Positions 38,679 through 53,181 of a stretch of 64,000 bases of DNA are shown in pieces. Position 1 is the first letter of the stretch, and each line of letters opens with the position of its first letter. A program made the position numbers and the translations under genes. Under the pieces are notes generated by a model that did no database searches, was not told the origin of the DNA, and saw nothing but the letters and a program-made list of their open reading frames with translations. Origin of the DNA: Ruegeria sp. SCSIO 43209 (GTDB taxonomy: Bacteria > Pseudomonadota > Alphaproteobacteria > Rhodobacterales > Rhodobacteraceae); assembly GCF_019904295.1 (NCBI RefSeq), contig NZ_CP065359.1:2753001-2817000 (forward strand), given 5' to 3'.

Positions 38679-38905
38679 TCCGGTTTCTTCCCCGTTTTGC
38701 AACACACATGACATGCACGCGCGTTGCGTGCGGTTAAATTCGCTGCACTCATGCGTCCACAAGCGCAAAACCCGCGAGCGTTCCCATTCCGAGGTGAACG
38801 TCGCGGTTTGTTATCAGAGGGCGCGAACGATAAAAGTGTCCGGGCCTTGACCAGTTCATTACTGAAATCGGTTATGGGGCGGCCCCCGGTACCGAGATGT
38901 CGCGC

Positions 38906-38934
38906 GTATTAAGGGGAGTCGGCCCGAGTGTCAA
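38906..38934 (-). promoter_or_regulatory. Predicted promoter of the str operon (rpsL-rpsG-fusA-tuf)
   Basis: Minus-strand TTGACA (38934-38929) and TAATAC (38911-38906), 17-bp spacer: a perfect -35 and good -10. It leaves a leader of about 220 nt before rpsL. The remainder of the 398-bp gap up to 39076 holds nothing I can assign. Confidence 0.8.
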
Positions 38935-39076
38935 CAGCCCAGCGGGAAAGGCGTGTTGTACATAAGAGCTCCGGCCGTCTATCAGGAACTAATGGAGTTT
39001 CCCACTGCGCCGACGCATTGCAGCACTCCGGCACCGGATGCATAGTGAACATGCCCTGCAAACCATTGGATGCCCC

Positions 39077-39892
39077 ATGCAAGTCTTTGGCCTGTGCCGA
39101 TTTTCATTCCCTGCTCTGGGCGATTTCCAGATCGAACATGACACGGTCGCAGATCGGCGCGCCCATCTCTACAACCCTGCTCGTCTGGAAGAGCGGTTCC
39201 GCTTGTTCGAATCTGTGACGTTGCCCAGCTTTCGCACGCAGACAGATGGGGACTATCAGCTTCTGGTCGTTGTTGGGGACTGTCTGCCGCGAAAGGCGCT
39301 CGACCGGATTAAGGACCTCACCGCTGACATCAAGCAGGTACGAATTGTCCAAAGACCCGTCGAACCAAGCCATAAACACCGGCAGGTCATGAAACGAATC
39401 CTTCAGGAAGCGCGTTCAAACCCGGACCGGCCCTGTCTTCAATTTCGCCATGATGACGACGACAGCATTTCGATTGATTTCATCGAAAGACTGCGCGAGT
39501 CCGCCGATGATGTTGCCGGGCTGATTGGAAAAAATCAGGCCATAGGCCTCGATTTCAACAACGGATACCAGGCCAGCTTTGGGCCGAATGGCGTTCGGGC
39601 GGCACAAGTCTACAAATCTCTGCTTGGGGTGGGCTTGGGCATGCTTATCGCGGGCGGGTGCGCCCACACGATCATAAGTTTTACCCACAACCGGATCGGG
39701 CGTTTCATGCCAGTGGTCAGTTATCCTGATCGCCCGATGTGGATCAGGACATTGAACAACTCCAACGACTCGCCGCGCGCTGAAAAGCAAAAGGCGCAGC
39801 TTGCGCCGATCACGCCCGAAATCGAGACCGATTTTGCCACGCGTTTCGCGCTAAACCCCGGTTTCGTACGTTTGCCTCACTTCTCCGCCTGA
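39077..39892 (+). CDS. Putative rhamnosyltransferase (PF11316-type)
   Basis: 271 aa from the ATG at 39077 (MQVFGLCRFSFPALGDFQ), the usual start for this family; upstream codons in the frame are weak. RFRLFESVTLPSFRTQTDGDYQLLVVVGD and LQFRHDDDDSISIDFIERL (acidic cluster expected to bind a metal-nucleotide sugar) match the putative rhamnosyltransferase family PF11316. The donor and acceptor sugars are unknown; a cell-surface glycan role is an inference. It is divergent from rpsL, and its 3' end overlaps the EamA gene on the other strand by 16 bp. Confidence 0.82.
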   Translation: MQVFGLCRFSFPALGDFQIEHDTVADRRAHLYNPARLEERFRLFESVTLPSFRTQTDGDYQLLVVVGDCLPRKALDRIKDLTADIKQVRIVQRPVEPSHKHRQVMKRILQEARSNPDRPCLQFRHDDDDSISIDFIERLRESADDVAGLIGKNQAIGLDFNNGYQASFGPNGVRAAQVYKSLLGVGLGMLIAGGCAHTIISFTHNRIGRFMPVVSYPDRPMWIRTLNNSNDSPRAEKQKAQLAPITPEIETDFATRFALNPGFVRLPHFSA

Positions 39893-40746
39893 CGCGACCG
39901 TTCGCGAAACAGAGTGAACATCCCTGCCGCAACTACCAATGCACCACCCAGCATTGTGATCGCGTCCGGCCAGTCACCAAACACAGCCCACCCCAGTCCC
40001 AGTGCCCAAAGCAGGCTGGAATAGCGAAATGGCGCAACAAAACCGACCTCGCCCACGCGCATCACCATGACACTGAATAGATAGCCTATCAGAACAAAGA
40101 CCGCAGCGCTGGCGATCATCGCTCCAGATGCGGTCGAGACCGGCACCCATCCTTCAAACGTGGAGACGATGATCGCTGCCAATGTGATAGTGAGGGATGT
40201 CGCCAGTGTTACCACCATAGAAGGTACTTCGGCTGACATTCGGCGAGTGATCAAATCGCGAACTGTAACGGAAGCAACCGCAATCAATGCGTAAATCGCA
40301 TAGATGCTGAACCCTTCAGGACCGGGCCGAACGATCAACAACATACCGACGAACCCAAGCGCAATTGCAGCAATACGTCTCCATCCAATTACTTCACCGA
40401 AGAATAAGGCAGCACCCAAAGTCACGGTCAGCGGCAACGCCTGTAGAACTGCCGTAACGTTGGCAAGCGGCATGTGCATCAGAGCCGTCAAAAAGAAGAT
40501 GGTCGCCGCCAACTCTGCCAGGCAACGTAATGCGATAAGCCATTTGTCATGGAGGGGAAAATTCAGGTGGAGCGCCCCAAGATAACGGGCCATTATCAAC
40601 ACAAGAACTGTCGCCAAAACTCCGCGCATGGCCACAAGTTGGAACAGAGGCAGATCTTGCCCCACCACTTTCACCAACGCATCATTGACGGTAAAGGCCG
40701 CCATACTGCCCATCATCAGCAGCGCGCCTTTAACGTTAGGACTCAT
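39877..40746 (-). CDS. EamA/DMT-superfamily transporter
   Basis: Inner-membrane protein of 289 aa with ten predicted helices arranged as two EamA repeats (about residues 5-135 and 145-280). Signature-like segments are MAAFTVNDALVKVVGQDLPLFQLVAMRG and LANVTAVLQALPLTVTLGAALFFGE in the first half. Family members export amino acids or other metabolites; the substrate here is unknown. It is transcribed toward the rhamnosyltransferase gene and follows the cysK-like gene on the same strand after 129 bp. Confidence 0.88.
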   Translation of the reverse strand: MSPNVKGALLMMGSMAAFTVNDALVKVVGQDLPLFQLVAMRGVLATVLVLIMARYLGALHLNFPLHDKWLIALRCLAELAATIFFLTALMHMPLANVTAVLQALPLTVTLGAALFFGEVIGWRRIAAIALGFVGMLLIVRPGPEGFSIYAIYALIAVASVTVRDLITRRMSAEVPSMVVTLATSLTITLAAIIVSTFEGWVPVSTASGAMIASAAVFVLIGYLFSVMVMRVGEVGFVAPFRYSSLLWALGLGWAVFGDWPDAITMLGGALVVAAGMFTLFRERSRQAEK

Positions 40747-40875
40747 TTAATCAACACCCGGTCTTCAATATATTGTCGTATTCACTGTTCAATTGATCAC
40801 GAATTCAATTTGCGCCTGACAATCCTACAGTAATAGTTCCGACGAGCTACACAAACTGTCGACTTTTCAGTCGTT

Positions 40876-41949
40876 TCAATCTGTCATCTGGGCGGAAGGC
40901 GTAGATTTCGAGATCTCGATCTCATCATCCGTCATCTCCTCTTCTACGCCATCAAACAATGGCGTCGAAAGGTAACGCTCGCCCGTATCTGGCAACATTA
41001 CCAACATAACGGAACCTTCCGGAGCAGTCTCGGCCAGTTTCATCGCGACCGCAAAGGTCGAGCCACCAGAAATACCGGTAAAAATCCCCTCTTCCGCGGC
41101 CAAACGGCGCGACCATGCAATACCGTCGCTACCGGGAACGGGAATCAACTCATCGTAGTAGGAGTTATCAATGGCCTCCTGCAGAACCCACGGAATGAAA
41201 TCAGGCGTCCAGCCTTGGATCGGATGCGGTTCGAAGTTCGGGTGGCTCTCGGTCGGCTGGTGTATTTCGTTGCGGGTGTTTACATACCCCGACGACACAA
41301 TGGCTGCATTGGCAGGCTCGGTCAGGATGATCTTGGTCTCAGGGCGCACTTTCCTCAGCACCCGGGCCACGCCCGAGACCGTCCCGCCAGTGCCATAGCC
41401 CGTAACCCAATAGTCGAGATTCTGCCCATCAAAGTCACCCAAGATTTCCCTCGCGGTGGTATTTTCGTGAATATCGGCATTGGCTGCGGTTTCAAACTGG
41501 CTGGCCAGGAACCAGCCGTTCTGCTCGGCCAGTTCCTTAGCTTTTGTATACATGCCGAACCCCTTTTGCGCGCGCGGTGTCAGGACAACTTTTGCCCCCA
41601 AAAACCGCATCAGCTTGCGCCGCTCGACCGAGAAACTGTCGGCCATCGTCACAACCAAGGGATAGCCTTTGGCCGCACAGACCATCGCCAGCCCGATACC
41701 GGTATTCCCCGAGGTCGCCTCAACCACTGTCTGACCGGGTTTTAAGCTACCGTCGCGTTCTGCCGCTTCGATGATGTTGAGGGCAAGGCGATCCTTGACA
41801 GAACTGGCCGGGTTAAACGCTTCGAATTTTACGTAAACCGTCACGTTTGAGGGGGTAATCCTGTTTATTCGTATGCTTGGCGTGTCTCCGACGGTGTCCA
41901 AAATACTGTCATACAGGCGCTTTCGCCCATGCGTTTGACGAGTTGTCAT
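40876..41949 (-). CDS. cysK: Cysteine synthase-like PLP enzyme
   Basis: O-acetylserine sulfhydrylase family, 357 aa from the ATG at 41949 (MTTRQTHGRKRLY), which has GAGGAGGGGG upstream. The PLP lysine is in ASSVKDRLA, the substrate loop is TSGNTGIG, and the phosphate loop is GTGGTVSG. GISGGSTFAVAMK and LPDTGERYLSTPLF complete the match. It is longer than typical CysK: an inserted TESHPNFEPHPIQGWTPDF region and an acidic tail (EEEMTDDEIEISK) are present. It is between the rpoC terminator and the EamA gene. CysK versus a related beta-replacing enzyme cannot be settled. Confidence 0.85.
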   Translation of the reverse strand: MTTRQTHGRKRLYDSILDTVGDTPSIRINRITPSNVTVYVKFEAFNPASSVKDRLALNIIEAAERDGSLKPGQTVVEATSGNTGIGLAMVCAAKGYPLVVTMADSFSVERRKLMRFLGAKVVLTPRAQKGFGMYTKAKELAEQNGWFLASQFETAANADIHENTTAREILGDFDGQNLDYWVTGYGTGGTVSGVARVLRKVRPETKIILTEPANAAIVSSGYVNTRNEIHQPTESHPNFEPHPIQGWTPDFIPWVLQEAIDNSYYDELIPVPGSDGIAWSRRLAAEEGIFTGISGGSTFAVAMKLAETAPEGSVMLVMLPDTGERYLSTPLFDGVEEEMTDDEIEISKSTPSAQMTD

Positions 41950-42037
41950 TGCGGCCCCCTCCTCTGTTGACGAAAGCATGCCACAAACCGGGTCACATTA
42001 GTAACTATCTTTGTGAGAGTTCGCCTCGGAGCGCTCA

Positions 42038-42073
42038 CAACAAGAAAGGCCCCGCGAAATCGCGGGGCCTTTC
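42038..42073 (-). terminator. Terminator of rplJ-rplL-rpoB-rpoC operon
   Basis: A perfect 14-bp stem (42044-42057 with 42060-42073) with a 2-nt loop, A-rich on one side and T-rich on the other, so it gives a U-tract on both strands. It lies 18 bp after the rpoC stop. Confidence 0.9.
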
Positions 42074-42090
42074 TTAGTTATTGAGGGTGC

Positions 42091-45000
42091 CTATTCGCGG
42101 CTTTCCGGTGTTTCCACCAGAACGTCCAGCTCATCACCGACCATGTCGTCGTCGAAGGTCGGAGCGGCCAGAGCAGCGGCTGCTTCGGCCTCTTCCCGGC
42201 GCGCTTCGATAACCACGTTGTCACGCGACTGCGCGATGTGGCGGACGGCCTGAGTGGCCCCACCGGTCCCGGCGGGGATCAGACGACCAACGATTACGTT
42301 CTCTTTCAGGCCAACCAGCTTGTCTTTCTTGCCCTGAACCGAGGCTTCGGTCAGCACGCGGGTGGTTTCCTGGAACGACGCCGCCGAGATGAACGAACGC
42401 GTCTGCAGCGAAGCTTTGGTGATCCCCAGAAGGATCGGCTCACCCTGAGCCGGACGACCGCCACGCGAGATAGTCTTCTCGTTGGCTGCGTCGAACTCCT
42501 GCTTGTCGACATGTTCACCTTTCAACAGGGTGGTGTCGCCTGAATCCAGGATCTCCCACTTCTGCAGCATCTGGCGCACGATGACTTCGATGTGCTTGTC
42601 ATTGATCTTCACGCCCTGCAAGCGGTAGACGTCCTGCACCTCATCGATCATGTAATCCGCCAGCGCTTCGACACCCATAATCGACAGGATGTCATGCGGA
42701 GCCGGGTTACCGTCCATCAGGTATTCACCCTTCTGGATAAAGTCCCCTTCGGCGACCGGGATGTGCTTGCCCTTGGGTACCATGTATTCGATGGTCTCCA
42801 TGGACTCGTCAGCCGGTTCGATGCTGATGCGGCGCTTGTTCTTGTAGTCGCGGCCAAAGCGCACGTAACCATCGGCTTCTGCGATGATCGCGTGATCTTT
42901 CGGACGACGGGCTTCGAACAGTTCGGCCACACGTGGCAGACCACCGGTGATGTCCTTGGTCTTGGCGCCTTCACGCGGGATACGCGCAACAACGTCACCG
43001 GCTTCGATGGTCTGACCATCTTCGACGGACAGGATCGCATCCACCGACATCGGATAGTGAACCGGGTTGCCCGCATCGTTGCGGACCGGCTCGCCATCTT
43101 CACCGACCAGAATGATCTCGGGCTTGAGGTCGCTGCCTTTGGGGGCCGCACGCCAGTCGATCACGATCTTCTGGGTCATGCCGGTTGCATCGTCGGTCTC
43201 ATCCCGGACCGCAAGGCCCGAAACAAGGTCGACATATTTCGCGGTACCGGCTTTCTCGGCGATGATCGGCAGGGTGTAGGGATCCCATTCGAACAGCTTG
43301 TCGCCGCGGGCCACTTTGGTGCCGTCCTTGACGAACAGCTTCGAGCCGTAGCCCAGCTTGTGGCTGGCACGCTCTTCGCCATGCTCGTCCTTGATCACCA
43401 GCTTCATGTTCCGGCCCATGACAAGGCTTTCGCCTGCCGCATTGACCAGTATCTGCGGGTTCTCGAACGATACGACACCTTCTTGGCTGGCTTCCTGGAA
43501 CGACTGCTGACCACCTTGCGCAACACCACCGATGTGGAATGTACGCATGGTCAGCTGTGTACCGGGTTCACCGATCGACTGCGCGGCGATGATGCCGACA
43601 GCTTCACCTGTGTTCACCATTGTACCGCGTGCAAGGTCACGACCGTAGCAGGTTGCACAGACGCCTTCTTCGGACTCACAGGTCAGAGGCGAGCGGATGC
43701 GCATGGACTGAACACCGGCTTCGTCAATGGTGTCGGCCATACGTTCGTCGATCAGCTGACCAGCTGCCACGATCACTTCGTCCGTTCCCGGACGCAGAAC
43801 ATCATCAGCCGCGACACGGCCCAGCACACGTTCGGCCAGCGAGGCGACAACCTCACCGTCGTTTACGGCGGCTTCGGCAGTAATCGCACGCTCGGTGCCA
43901 CAATCGATCTCACGAACGATACAGTCTTGCGCCACGTCTACCAGACGACGGGTCAGGTAACCCGAGTTCGCCGTCTTCAGAGCGGTATCCGACAGACCCT
44001 TACGGGCACCGTGGGTCGAGTTGAAGTACTCGAGAACGGTCAGACCTTCTTTAAAGTTCGAGATAATCGGCGTCTCGATGATGTCACCGTTCGGCTTGGC
44101 CATCAGGCCACGCATACCGCCCAGCTGTTTCATCTGAGTGACCGAGCCACGCGCACCGGAGTGGGCCATCATGTAGACCGAGTTCGGCTCTTGATCTGAC
44201 CCGTCTTCGGCCTTGGCAACGTCCGAGATGGTGCTCATCATCGCTTCGGTGACGCGGTCGTTACACTTCGACCAGGCATCGACAACTTTGTTGTACTTTT
44301 CGCCCTGAGTGATCAGGCCGTCCATGTACTGCTGTTCGAAGTCCTTCACCTGACCGCGGGTGTCATCAACGATGCCCCACTTGTCATCCGGGATGACCAT
44401 GTCGTCCTTACCGAACGAGATGCCCGCCTTGAACGCTTCTTTGAAGCCCATCGACATAATCTGGTCACAGAAGATAACCGACTCTTTCTGACCGCAGTAA
44501 CGGTAGACGGTGTCGATCACCTGCTGCACTTCTTTCTTCCGCAGCAGGCGGTTGACCAGCTCGAACGGGGCTTTGTTGTTCATCGGCAGCAATGCACCCA
44601 GACGCAGACGGCCCGGAGTGGTTTCATAGCGCTTCTTAACTTCGTTGCCTTCGTCGTCGATCTGCGTGATCCGCGCGGTGATTTTCGAGTGCAGATGCAC
44701 CTCACCGGCGTCCAGCGCGTGCTGAACTTCTTCGATCGAACCGAAGACCTTGCCTTCGCCCGGCATGCCTTCGCGTTCGAGGGTCACATAGTACAGACCC
44801 AGGATCATATCCTGCGACGGAACGATGATCGGTGCACCGTTTGCAGGCGACAGAACGTTGTTCGTCGACATCATCAGAACACGCGCTTCCAGCTGCGCCT
44901 CAAGGCTTAGCGGGACGTGAACGGCCATCTGGTCCCCGTCGAAGTCGGCGTTAAAGGCCGAGCAGACCAGCGGGTGCAGCTGGATGGCTTTACCTTCGAT

Positions 45001-46332
45001 CAGAACCGGCTCGAACGCCTGAATGCCAAGACGGTGCAGCGTCGGCGCACGGTTCAGCATGACAGGATGTTCGCGGATCACCTCGTCGAGGATATCCCAC
45101 ACTTCGGGACGTTCTTTCTCGACCAGTTTCTTCGCTTGCTTAACAGTCGAAGACAGACCCTTGGCTTCAAGGCGCGAGTAGATGAACGGCTTGAACAGCT
45201 CCAACGCCATCTTCTTGGGCAGACCACACTGGTGCAGTTTGAGTTCCGGACCGGTCACGATGACCGAACGGCCCGAGAAGTCGACGCGCTTACCAAGAAG
45301 GTTCTGACGGAAGCGGCCCTGCTTGCCTTTCAGCATGTCCGACAGCGATTTCAGCGGACGCTTGTTGGCGCCGGTGATCACGCGGCCACGACGGCCGTTG
45401 TCGAACAGAGCGTCCACGGATTCCTGCAGCATCCGCTTTTCGTTGCGGACGATGATGTCAGGCGCGCGCAGCTCGATCAGACGCTTCAGACGGTTGTTCC
45501 GGTTGATGACGCGGCGATACAGATCGTTCAGATCCGAGGTCGCGAACCGGCCACCATCCAGCGGAACCAGCGGACGCAGTTCCGGCGGAATGACCGGGAT
45601 CACGGTCATGACCATCCACTCAGGCCGGTTGCCCGACTCGAGGAAGGATTCGACAACCTTCAGACGCTTGATGATCTTTTTGGGCTTCAACTCGCCGGTT
45701 GCTTCGGCCAGATCAGCGCGCAGCTGCTCGGCTTCGGCTTCCAGATCGATCTGGGCCAGCATCTCACGGATGGCTTCGGCACCGATATTCGCGGTGAACG
45801 CATCCATGCCATAGGCATCCTGCGCATCCATGTACTCTTCTTCGGTCAGCATCTGGCCGTAGGTCAGGTCGGTCAGACCGGGCTCGATGACGACGTAGTT
45901 TTCAAAGTACAGAACGCGTTCCAGATCGCGCAGCGTCATGTCCAGCATCAGACCGATGCGGGACGGCAGCGATTTCAGGAACCAGATGTGTGCGACGGGC
46001 GCGGCCAGTTCGATGTGGCCCATACGCTCGCGGCGGACTTTCTGCAGGGTGACTTCCACACCGCATTTCTCGCAGACAACGCCGCGATATTTCATCCGCT
46101 TATATTTGCCGCATAGACATTCGTAATCTTTGATCGGGCCAAAGATACGCGCGCAGAACAGACCGTCACGCTCGGGCTTGAACGTCCGGTAGTTGATGGT
46201 TTCGGGTTTCTTGATCTCACCATAGGACCAAGACAGGATCCGTTCAGGGCTGGCCAGCGAAACCTTGATCTCGTCAAAGACTTTCGGCGGTGTCAGCGGG
46301 TTGAACGGGTTGTTGGTGATTTCCTGGTTCAT
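42091..46332 (-). CDS. rpoC: DNA-directed RNA polymerase subunit beta'
   Basis: Catalytic beta' subunit, 1413 aa. The N-terminal zinc finger ([20 protein letters not shown]) lies near residue 70. The catalytic NADFDGDQM lies near 465. The second zinc site ([15 protein letters not shown]) and the bridge/trigger regions ([32 protein letters not shown]) are present. The C-terminus carries an acidic tail ([20 protein letters not shown]). It lies 52 bp after rpoB and ends with a strong terminator. Confidence 0.98.
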   Translation of the reverse strand: MNQEITNNPFNPLTPPKVFDEIKVSLASPERILSWSYGEIKKPETINYRTFKPERDGLFCARIFGPIKDYECLCGKYKRMKYRGVVCEKCGVEVTLQKVRRERMGHIELAAPVAHIWFLKSLPSRIGLMLDMTLRDLERVLYFENYVVIEPGLTDLTYGQMLTEEEYMDAQDAYGMDAFTANIGAEAIREMLAQIDLEAEAEQLRADLAEATGELKPKKIIKRLKVVESFLESGNRPEWMVMTVIPVIPPELRPLVPLDGGRFATSDLNDLYRRVINRNNRLKRLIELRAPDIIVRNEKRMLQESVDALFDNGRRGRVITGANKRPLKSLSDMLKGKQGRFRQNLLGKRVDFSGRSVIVTGPELKLHQCGLPKKMALELFKPFIYSRLEAKGLSSTVKQAKKLVEKERPEVWDILDEVIREHPVMLNRAPTLHRLGIQAFEPVLIEGKAIQLHPLVCSAFNADFDGDQMAVHVPLSLEAQLEARVLMMSTNNVLSPANGAPIIVPSQDMILGLYYVTLEREGMPGEGKVFGSIEEVQHALDAGEVHLHSKITARITQIDDEGNEVKKRYETTPGRLRLGALLPMNNKAPFELVNRLLRKKEVQQVIDTVYRYCGQKESVIFCDQIMSMGFKEAFKAGISFGKDDMVIPDDKWGIVDDTRGQVKDFEQQYMDGLITQGEKYNKVVDAWSKCNDRVTEAMMSTISDVAKAEDGSDQEPNSVYMMAHSGARGSVTQMKQLGGMRGLMAKPNGDIIETPIISNFKEGLTVLEYFNSTHGARKGLSDTALKTANSGYLTRRLVDVAQDCIVREIDCGTERAITAEAAVNDGEVVASLAERVLGRVAADDVLRPGTDEVIVAAGQLIDERMADTIDEAGVQSMRIRSPLTCESEEGVCATCYGRDLARGTMVNTGEAVGIIAAQSIGEPGTQLTMRTFHIGGVAQGGQQSFQEASQEGVVSFENPQILVNAAGESLVMGRNMKLVIKDEHGEERASHKLGYGSKLFVKDGTKVARGDKLFEWDPYTLPIIAEKAGTAKYVDLVSGLAVRDETDDATGMTQKIVIDWRAAPKGSDLKPEIILVGEDGEPVRNDAGNPVHYPMSVDAILSVEDGQTIEAGDVVARIPREGAKTKDITGGLPRVAELFEARRPKDHAIIAEADGYVRFGRDYKNKRRISIEPADESMETIEYMVPKGKHIPVAEGDFIQKGEYLMDGNPAPHDILSIMGVEALADYMIDEVQDVYRLQGVKINDKHIEVIVRQMLQKWEILDSGDTTLLKGEHVDKQEFDAANEKTISRGGRPAQGEPILLGITKASLQTRSFISAASFQETTRVLTEASVQGKKDKLVGLKENVIVGRLIPAGTGGATQAVRHIAQSRDNVVIEARREEAEAAAALAAPTFDDDMVGDELDVLVETPESRE

Positions 46333-46384
46333 TTTGATACCTCAAATTTTGCGGAAGGGGGGACGGGAGGAAGGGCCGAGGCCC

Positions 46385-50521
<4,137 letters not shown>

Positions 50522-50654
50522 GTCAGATGTCACCTTTCGATGTTCTCAGCGGGCAAAGACACCGTCGGGCCCCGGCATCTTGCACAATCGAGACGACACG
50601 TCCGGATCAATTCGTGACCACCGTCCCGAAGGTGGCCTCCCGATCCGAAAACCG

Positions 50655-50732
50655 TGTCTTAGAAAACGCCCCAGACAATGAGGCCCTTTCTAAGACAGGT
50701 TCGGCTGGACCCGGATTTCTCCGGACCCAGCC
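50655..50732 (-). promoter_or_regulatory. Pair of RNA hairpins in the rplL-rpoB spacer
   Basis: An 11-bp perfect stem (50655-50665 with 50687-50697, 21-nt loop) follows, on the minus strand, a 13-bp stem with GAAA loop and two G-U pairs (50703-50732). Neither has a downstream T-run, so they are not simple terminators. In E. coli this spacer holds an attenuator and an RNase III processing site; a similar role is an inference. Confidence 0.5.
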
Positions 50733-50771
50733 AAATTTTGCGGCGCATCAGCGATGCACCTGTCGGTTGGC

Positions 50772-51146
50772 TTAGGCCAGCTCGACTTCGGCGCCAGCTG
50801 CTTCCAGCTTGCCTTTGACTTCCTCGGCTTCGTCTTTCGACACGCCTTCTTTGATCTTGCCGCCAGCTTCGACCAGCTCTTTGGCTTCTTTCAGGCCCAG
50901 ACCGGTGATGCCGCGAACTTCTTTGATCACGTTGATTTTCGAAGCGCCGGCGTTCTTCAGAACGACGTCGAATTCGGTTTTTTCTTCCTCAGCTGCGCCA
51001 CCGGCGTCGCCACCAGCTGCAACCATTACGGCGCCGCCAGCTGCGGGCTCGATGCCGTATTCGTCTTTGAGGATGGTTTTCAGTTCTTGTGCTTCCAGCA
51101 GGGTCAGACCCACGATGCTTTCTGCGAGTGCTTTCAGATCAGCCAT
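50772..51146 (-). CDS. rplL: 50S ribosomal protein L7/L12
   Basis: Stalk protein that recruits translation GTPases, 124 aa. The N-terminal dimerisation part, [26 protein letters not shown], an Ala/Gly hinge ([21 protein letters not shown]), and the C-terminal [38 protein letters not shown] are canonical. It lies 80 bp after rplJ. Confidence 0.97.
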   Translation of the reverse strand: MADLKALAESIVGLTLLEAQELKTILKDEYGIEPAAGGAVMVAAGGDAGGAAEEEKTEFDVVLKNAGASKINVIKEVRGITGLGLKEAKELVEAGGKIKEGVSKDEAEEVKGKLEAAGAEVELA

Positions 51147-51226
51147 TGTATTAGCTCTTTCCGTTTTACAGTGTGTGTTCCAACGTCAGGGTGGTTCCCC
51201 TACGCAGATCATTCAGTGCCAACCGC

Positions 51227-51745
51227 TTACGCAGCTTCCGCCTTCTCTTCGATGGTGGAAAGGATGCTTGCGATGTTGCTTGCAGGTGCGCCAATCGCGC
51301 CGGCGATGTTCGAAGCAGGTGCGCCAATGCAGCCAACGATCGAAGCAATAAGCTCTTCACGAGACGGCATTTTCGAAACTGTTTCGACGCCTTTGCGGTC
51401 CAGAGCGTTCTCGCCCATTGCACCGCCGAGGATCTCAAAATTCTTGTTATCCTTGGCGAAGTCCTCGGCCACCTTGGCAGCTGCCACGGGGTCCTCGGAA
51501 TAGGTCAGAACGGTCATCCCTGTCAGCAGGTCGGCCATGCTTTCACACGGCTTACCCTCAAGGGCGATTTTGGCGAGCCTGTTCTTGGCAACACGCACGG
51601 CACCACCCGCGTCACGAGCACGTGCGCGAAGGTCCTGCATCTCGGCAACTGTCAGACCGGCGTAGTGCGAAACCACTACGACGCCAGAGCTTTCGAAGAT
51701 TTGGCCGAGTTCCTCGACCACTTTCTCTTTCTGGGCTCTATCCAC
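51227..51745 (-). CDS. rplJ: 50S ribosomal protein L10
   Basis: Stalk base protein, 172 aa. The GTG at 51745 ([16 protein letters not shown]) is chosen because GGAG lies 6 nt upstream and the length fits; a TTG four codons earlier overlaps that Shine-Dalgarno. [27 protein letters not shown] and [12 protein letters not shown] are typical. The C-terminal helix with [19 protein letters not shown] is the L12-binding repeat region. Free L10-L12 represses its own mRNA in other bacteria. Confidence 0.96.
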   Translation of the reverse strand: MDRAQKEKVVEELGQIFESSGVVVVSHYAGLTVAEMQDLRARARDAGGAVRVAKNRLAKIALEGKPCESMADLLTGMTVLTYSEDPVAAAKVAEDFAKDNKNFEILGGAMGENALDRKGVETVSKMPSREELIASIVGCIGAPASNIAGAIGAPASNIASILSTIEEKAEAA

Positions 51746-51940
51746 AGTTCTCTCCAAGTTAGGGGCGATATCTCACCCCGGCTCATATTTGCCGCAGCTT
51801 TCGCTCCGGCGTTCAGGTCCGTTGTTACGGGATTGGCCAAAATGCGCCCGAGGATCGTGACCCTCAGAATTCTTTGGTCTTACCCGTCTCAGGCAGGGAA
51901 TTAAGGGGCCAGATGAACCCACCCACCGTCTTGGACGAAA
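51746..51940 (-). promoter_or_regulatory. Structured 5' leader of rplJ, probable L10 leader
   Basis: The region between the upstream terminator and rplJ contains no gene. A 7-bp hairpin (GGGGTGA/TCGCCCC, 51762-51779, 4-nt loop) sits directly before the Shine-Dalgarno. Further potential pairing is present around GAGG-ATCGTGA-CCCTC (51850-51865). L10 leaders are expected here from family knowledge, but the consensus was not verified. No convincing promoter was found. Confidence 0.4.
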
Positions 51941-51941
51941 C

Positions 51942-51975
51942 AAAATAAAGCGCACGACGAATCGCACGCTTTATT
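51942..51975 (-). terminator. Hairpin terminator downstream of the methyltransferase-LicD pair
   Basis: A 9-bp stem (51944-51952 with 51967-51975) extended by an inner 3-bp stem, followed on the minus strand by TTTTG. It separates the accessory pair from the rplJ leader. Confidence 0.6.
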
Positions 51976-52260
51976 CCGCAGGTCTACTTAGGACAGATAG
52001 GCCGGGTTTCCAAGAGGTAAATTTAGGCGACTTGCACCGCCCGCGCAGGGGCTGCGACATAGTTGAAACTGTTCTGAGGCATCTCGGTTTCCAGAAAACG
52101 AGCCGACACTAAGGCTTGCGGATTTCGCTGCGCGCACCATAGCTACACGCCTGCTAAGACATCGCTCAATATCTGTGCGCAGAGCTAGCCAAGCATTCTG
52201 CCGACTAACCGCTATCGTGCAAATGCGGTCGCTGCTTGAGGGCACGGTGGCGGGGCGCTT
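51976..52260. other. No identifiable gene
   Basis: 285 bp between the LicD-like stop and the terminator at 51975. Only short frames are open; a 28-codon minus-strand frame starting with GTG near 52105 has no ribosome-binding site. No repeat or RNA gene was recognised. Confidence 0.5.
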
Positions 52261-53181
52261 TCAACCGCCGGTAAAGTCGTGCCGAAGCATAGGTGCAAAC
52301 TTGCGGCGCGCAGTCCGCCAACGGAAATGAAAAAGCGGGTCCGGTATTCGCCAGTTTTCACCGTAACTCTGAGCCAGCAATGCTGGCGCGTCCTGCGGCA
52401 GCATGATTTCCCCACCATTAAGTGATTTTAGCGGGAAAATCGCGCTTTCCGGCAAGTCGTTGAGTGAGTACGGGTACACGCTAAAGCGCCCGTTTTCCGT
52501 CCACGCCGGAAATAGATCTATATCAATACCCAAATTATTTTTAACTTTGAAGATTGGTATATTACGCTTTAACGAATTGGTATCCAGGCACTCATTGGCG
52601 AGCAACTCTCGCTGATAATCAATCCATTTTTCAGCGACGCCTTCAAGCGTAGACTCACCCAGATGCACTGCAAAATCGACATCGTCGTCGTGACCAATCA
52701 ATCCACCCTCTCGAACGAGACCCAACAACGCGCCAGCGTATAGAATGATCGGCTTCCCTAAACGAATTACGGGTTCAAGCTCGGCGTCAAGTTTTGAAAA
52801 GATATCATCGCCAGCCTTTTCTCCGAATGTTCTGTTATAGCCATGTGGTGTAATGTAATCGGGGTGTAGCGTCTGCTTCACGCGCTCAAAAAACGAGGCA
52901 AAGCGCGCCTCCATACCCTGTTCTGCATAGCGAATTTCCATATGCTTCAGCCTACCGTGCGTCCGGGCAGGCTTTAATCTTCTGTGGCAGCACAAAAGAA
53001 GAAATGTCTCTTCCCAATCATCATAGAGCGACTGGTTCTCCAAGCGCATTATGGGATCCTTTAGCGCCTCAACCGCAAGGCGCGTTTTGCGAGGTCGTGG
53101 TAGTGCCGTTTGGGCCGCAGCATGCGTAAAAACATGCTCGCGAAGCGACGCGAGCTCCTTGATCAATTCTGCTTCGGTCAT
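52261..53181 (-). CDS. LicD/fukutin-like nucleotidyltransferase-fold protein
   Basis: 306 aa. YAGALLGLVREGGLIGHDDDVDFAVHLGE (about residues 148-176) matches the LicD core, in which the Asp cluster binds metal. IPIFKVKNNLGIDIDLFPAW follows, as in LicD-like proteins acting on cell-surface glycans, often transferring phosphocholine or a similar phosphodiester group. The N-terminal 100 residues are basic and helical with no signal peptide. It overlaps the preceding methyltransferase gene by 4 bp (ATGA). Function is an inference; no choline genes are nearby. Confidence 0.78.
   Translation of the reverse strand: MTEAELIKELASLREHVFTHAAAQTALPRPRKTRLAVEALKDPIMRLENQSLYDDWEETFLLLCCHRRLKPARTHGRLKHMEIRYAEQGMEARFASFFERVKQTLHPDYITPHGYNRTFGEKAGDDIFSKLDAELEPVIRLGKPIILYAGALLGLVREGGLIGHDDDVDFAVHLGESTLEGVAEKWIDYQRELLANECLDTNSLKRNIPIFKVKNNLGIDIDLFPAWTENGRFSVYPYSLNDLPESAIFPLKSLNGGEIMLPQDAPALLAQSYGENWRIPDPLFHFRWRTARRKFAPMLRHDFTGG

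Noticed and set aside
51227..51320. Tandem repeat in L10 (IGAPASNIA twice)
   Set aside because: The C-terminal L10 helix that binds L12 dimers normally contains such repeated segments.
51976..52260. A 28-codon frame starting with GTG near 52105 on the minus strand
   Set aside because: No Shine-Dalgarno and no similarity I recognise; too short to support.
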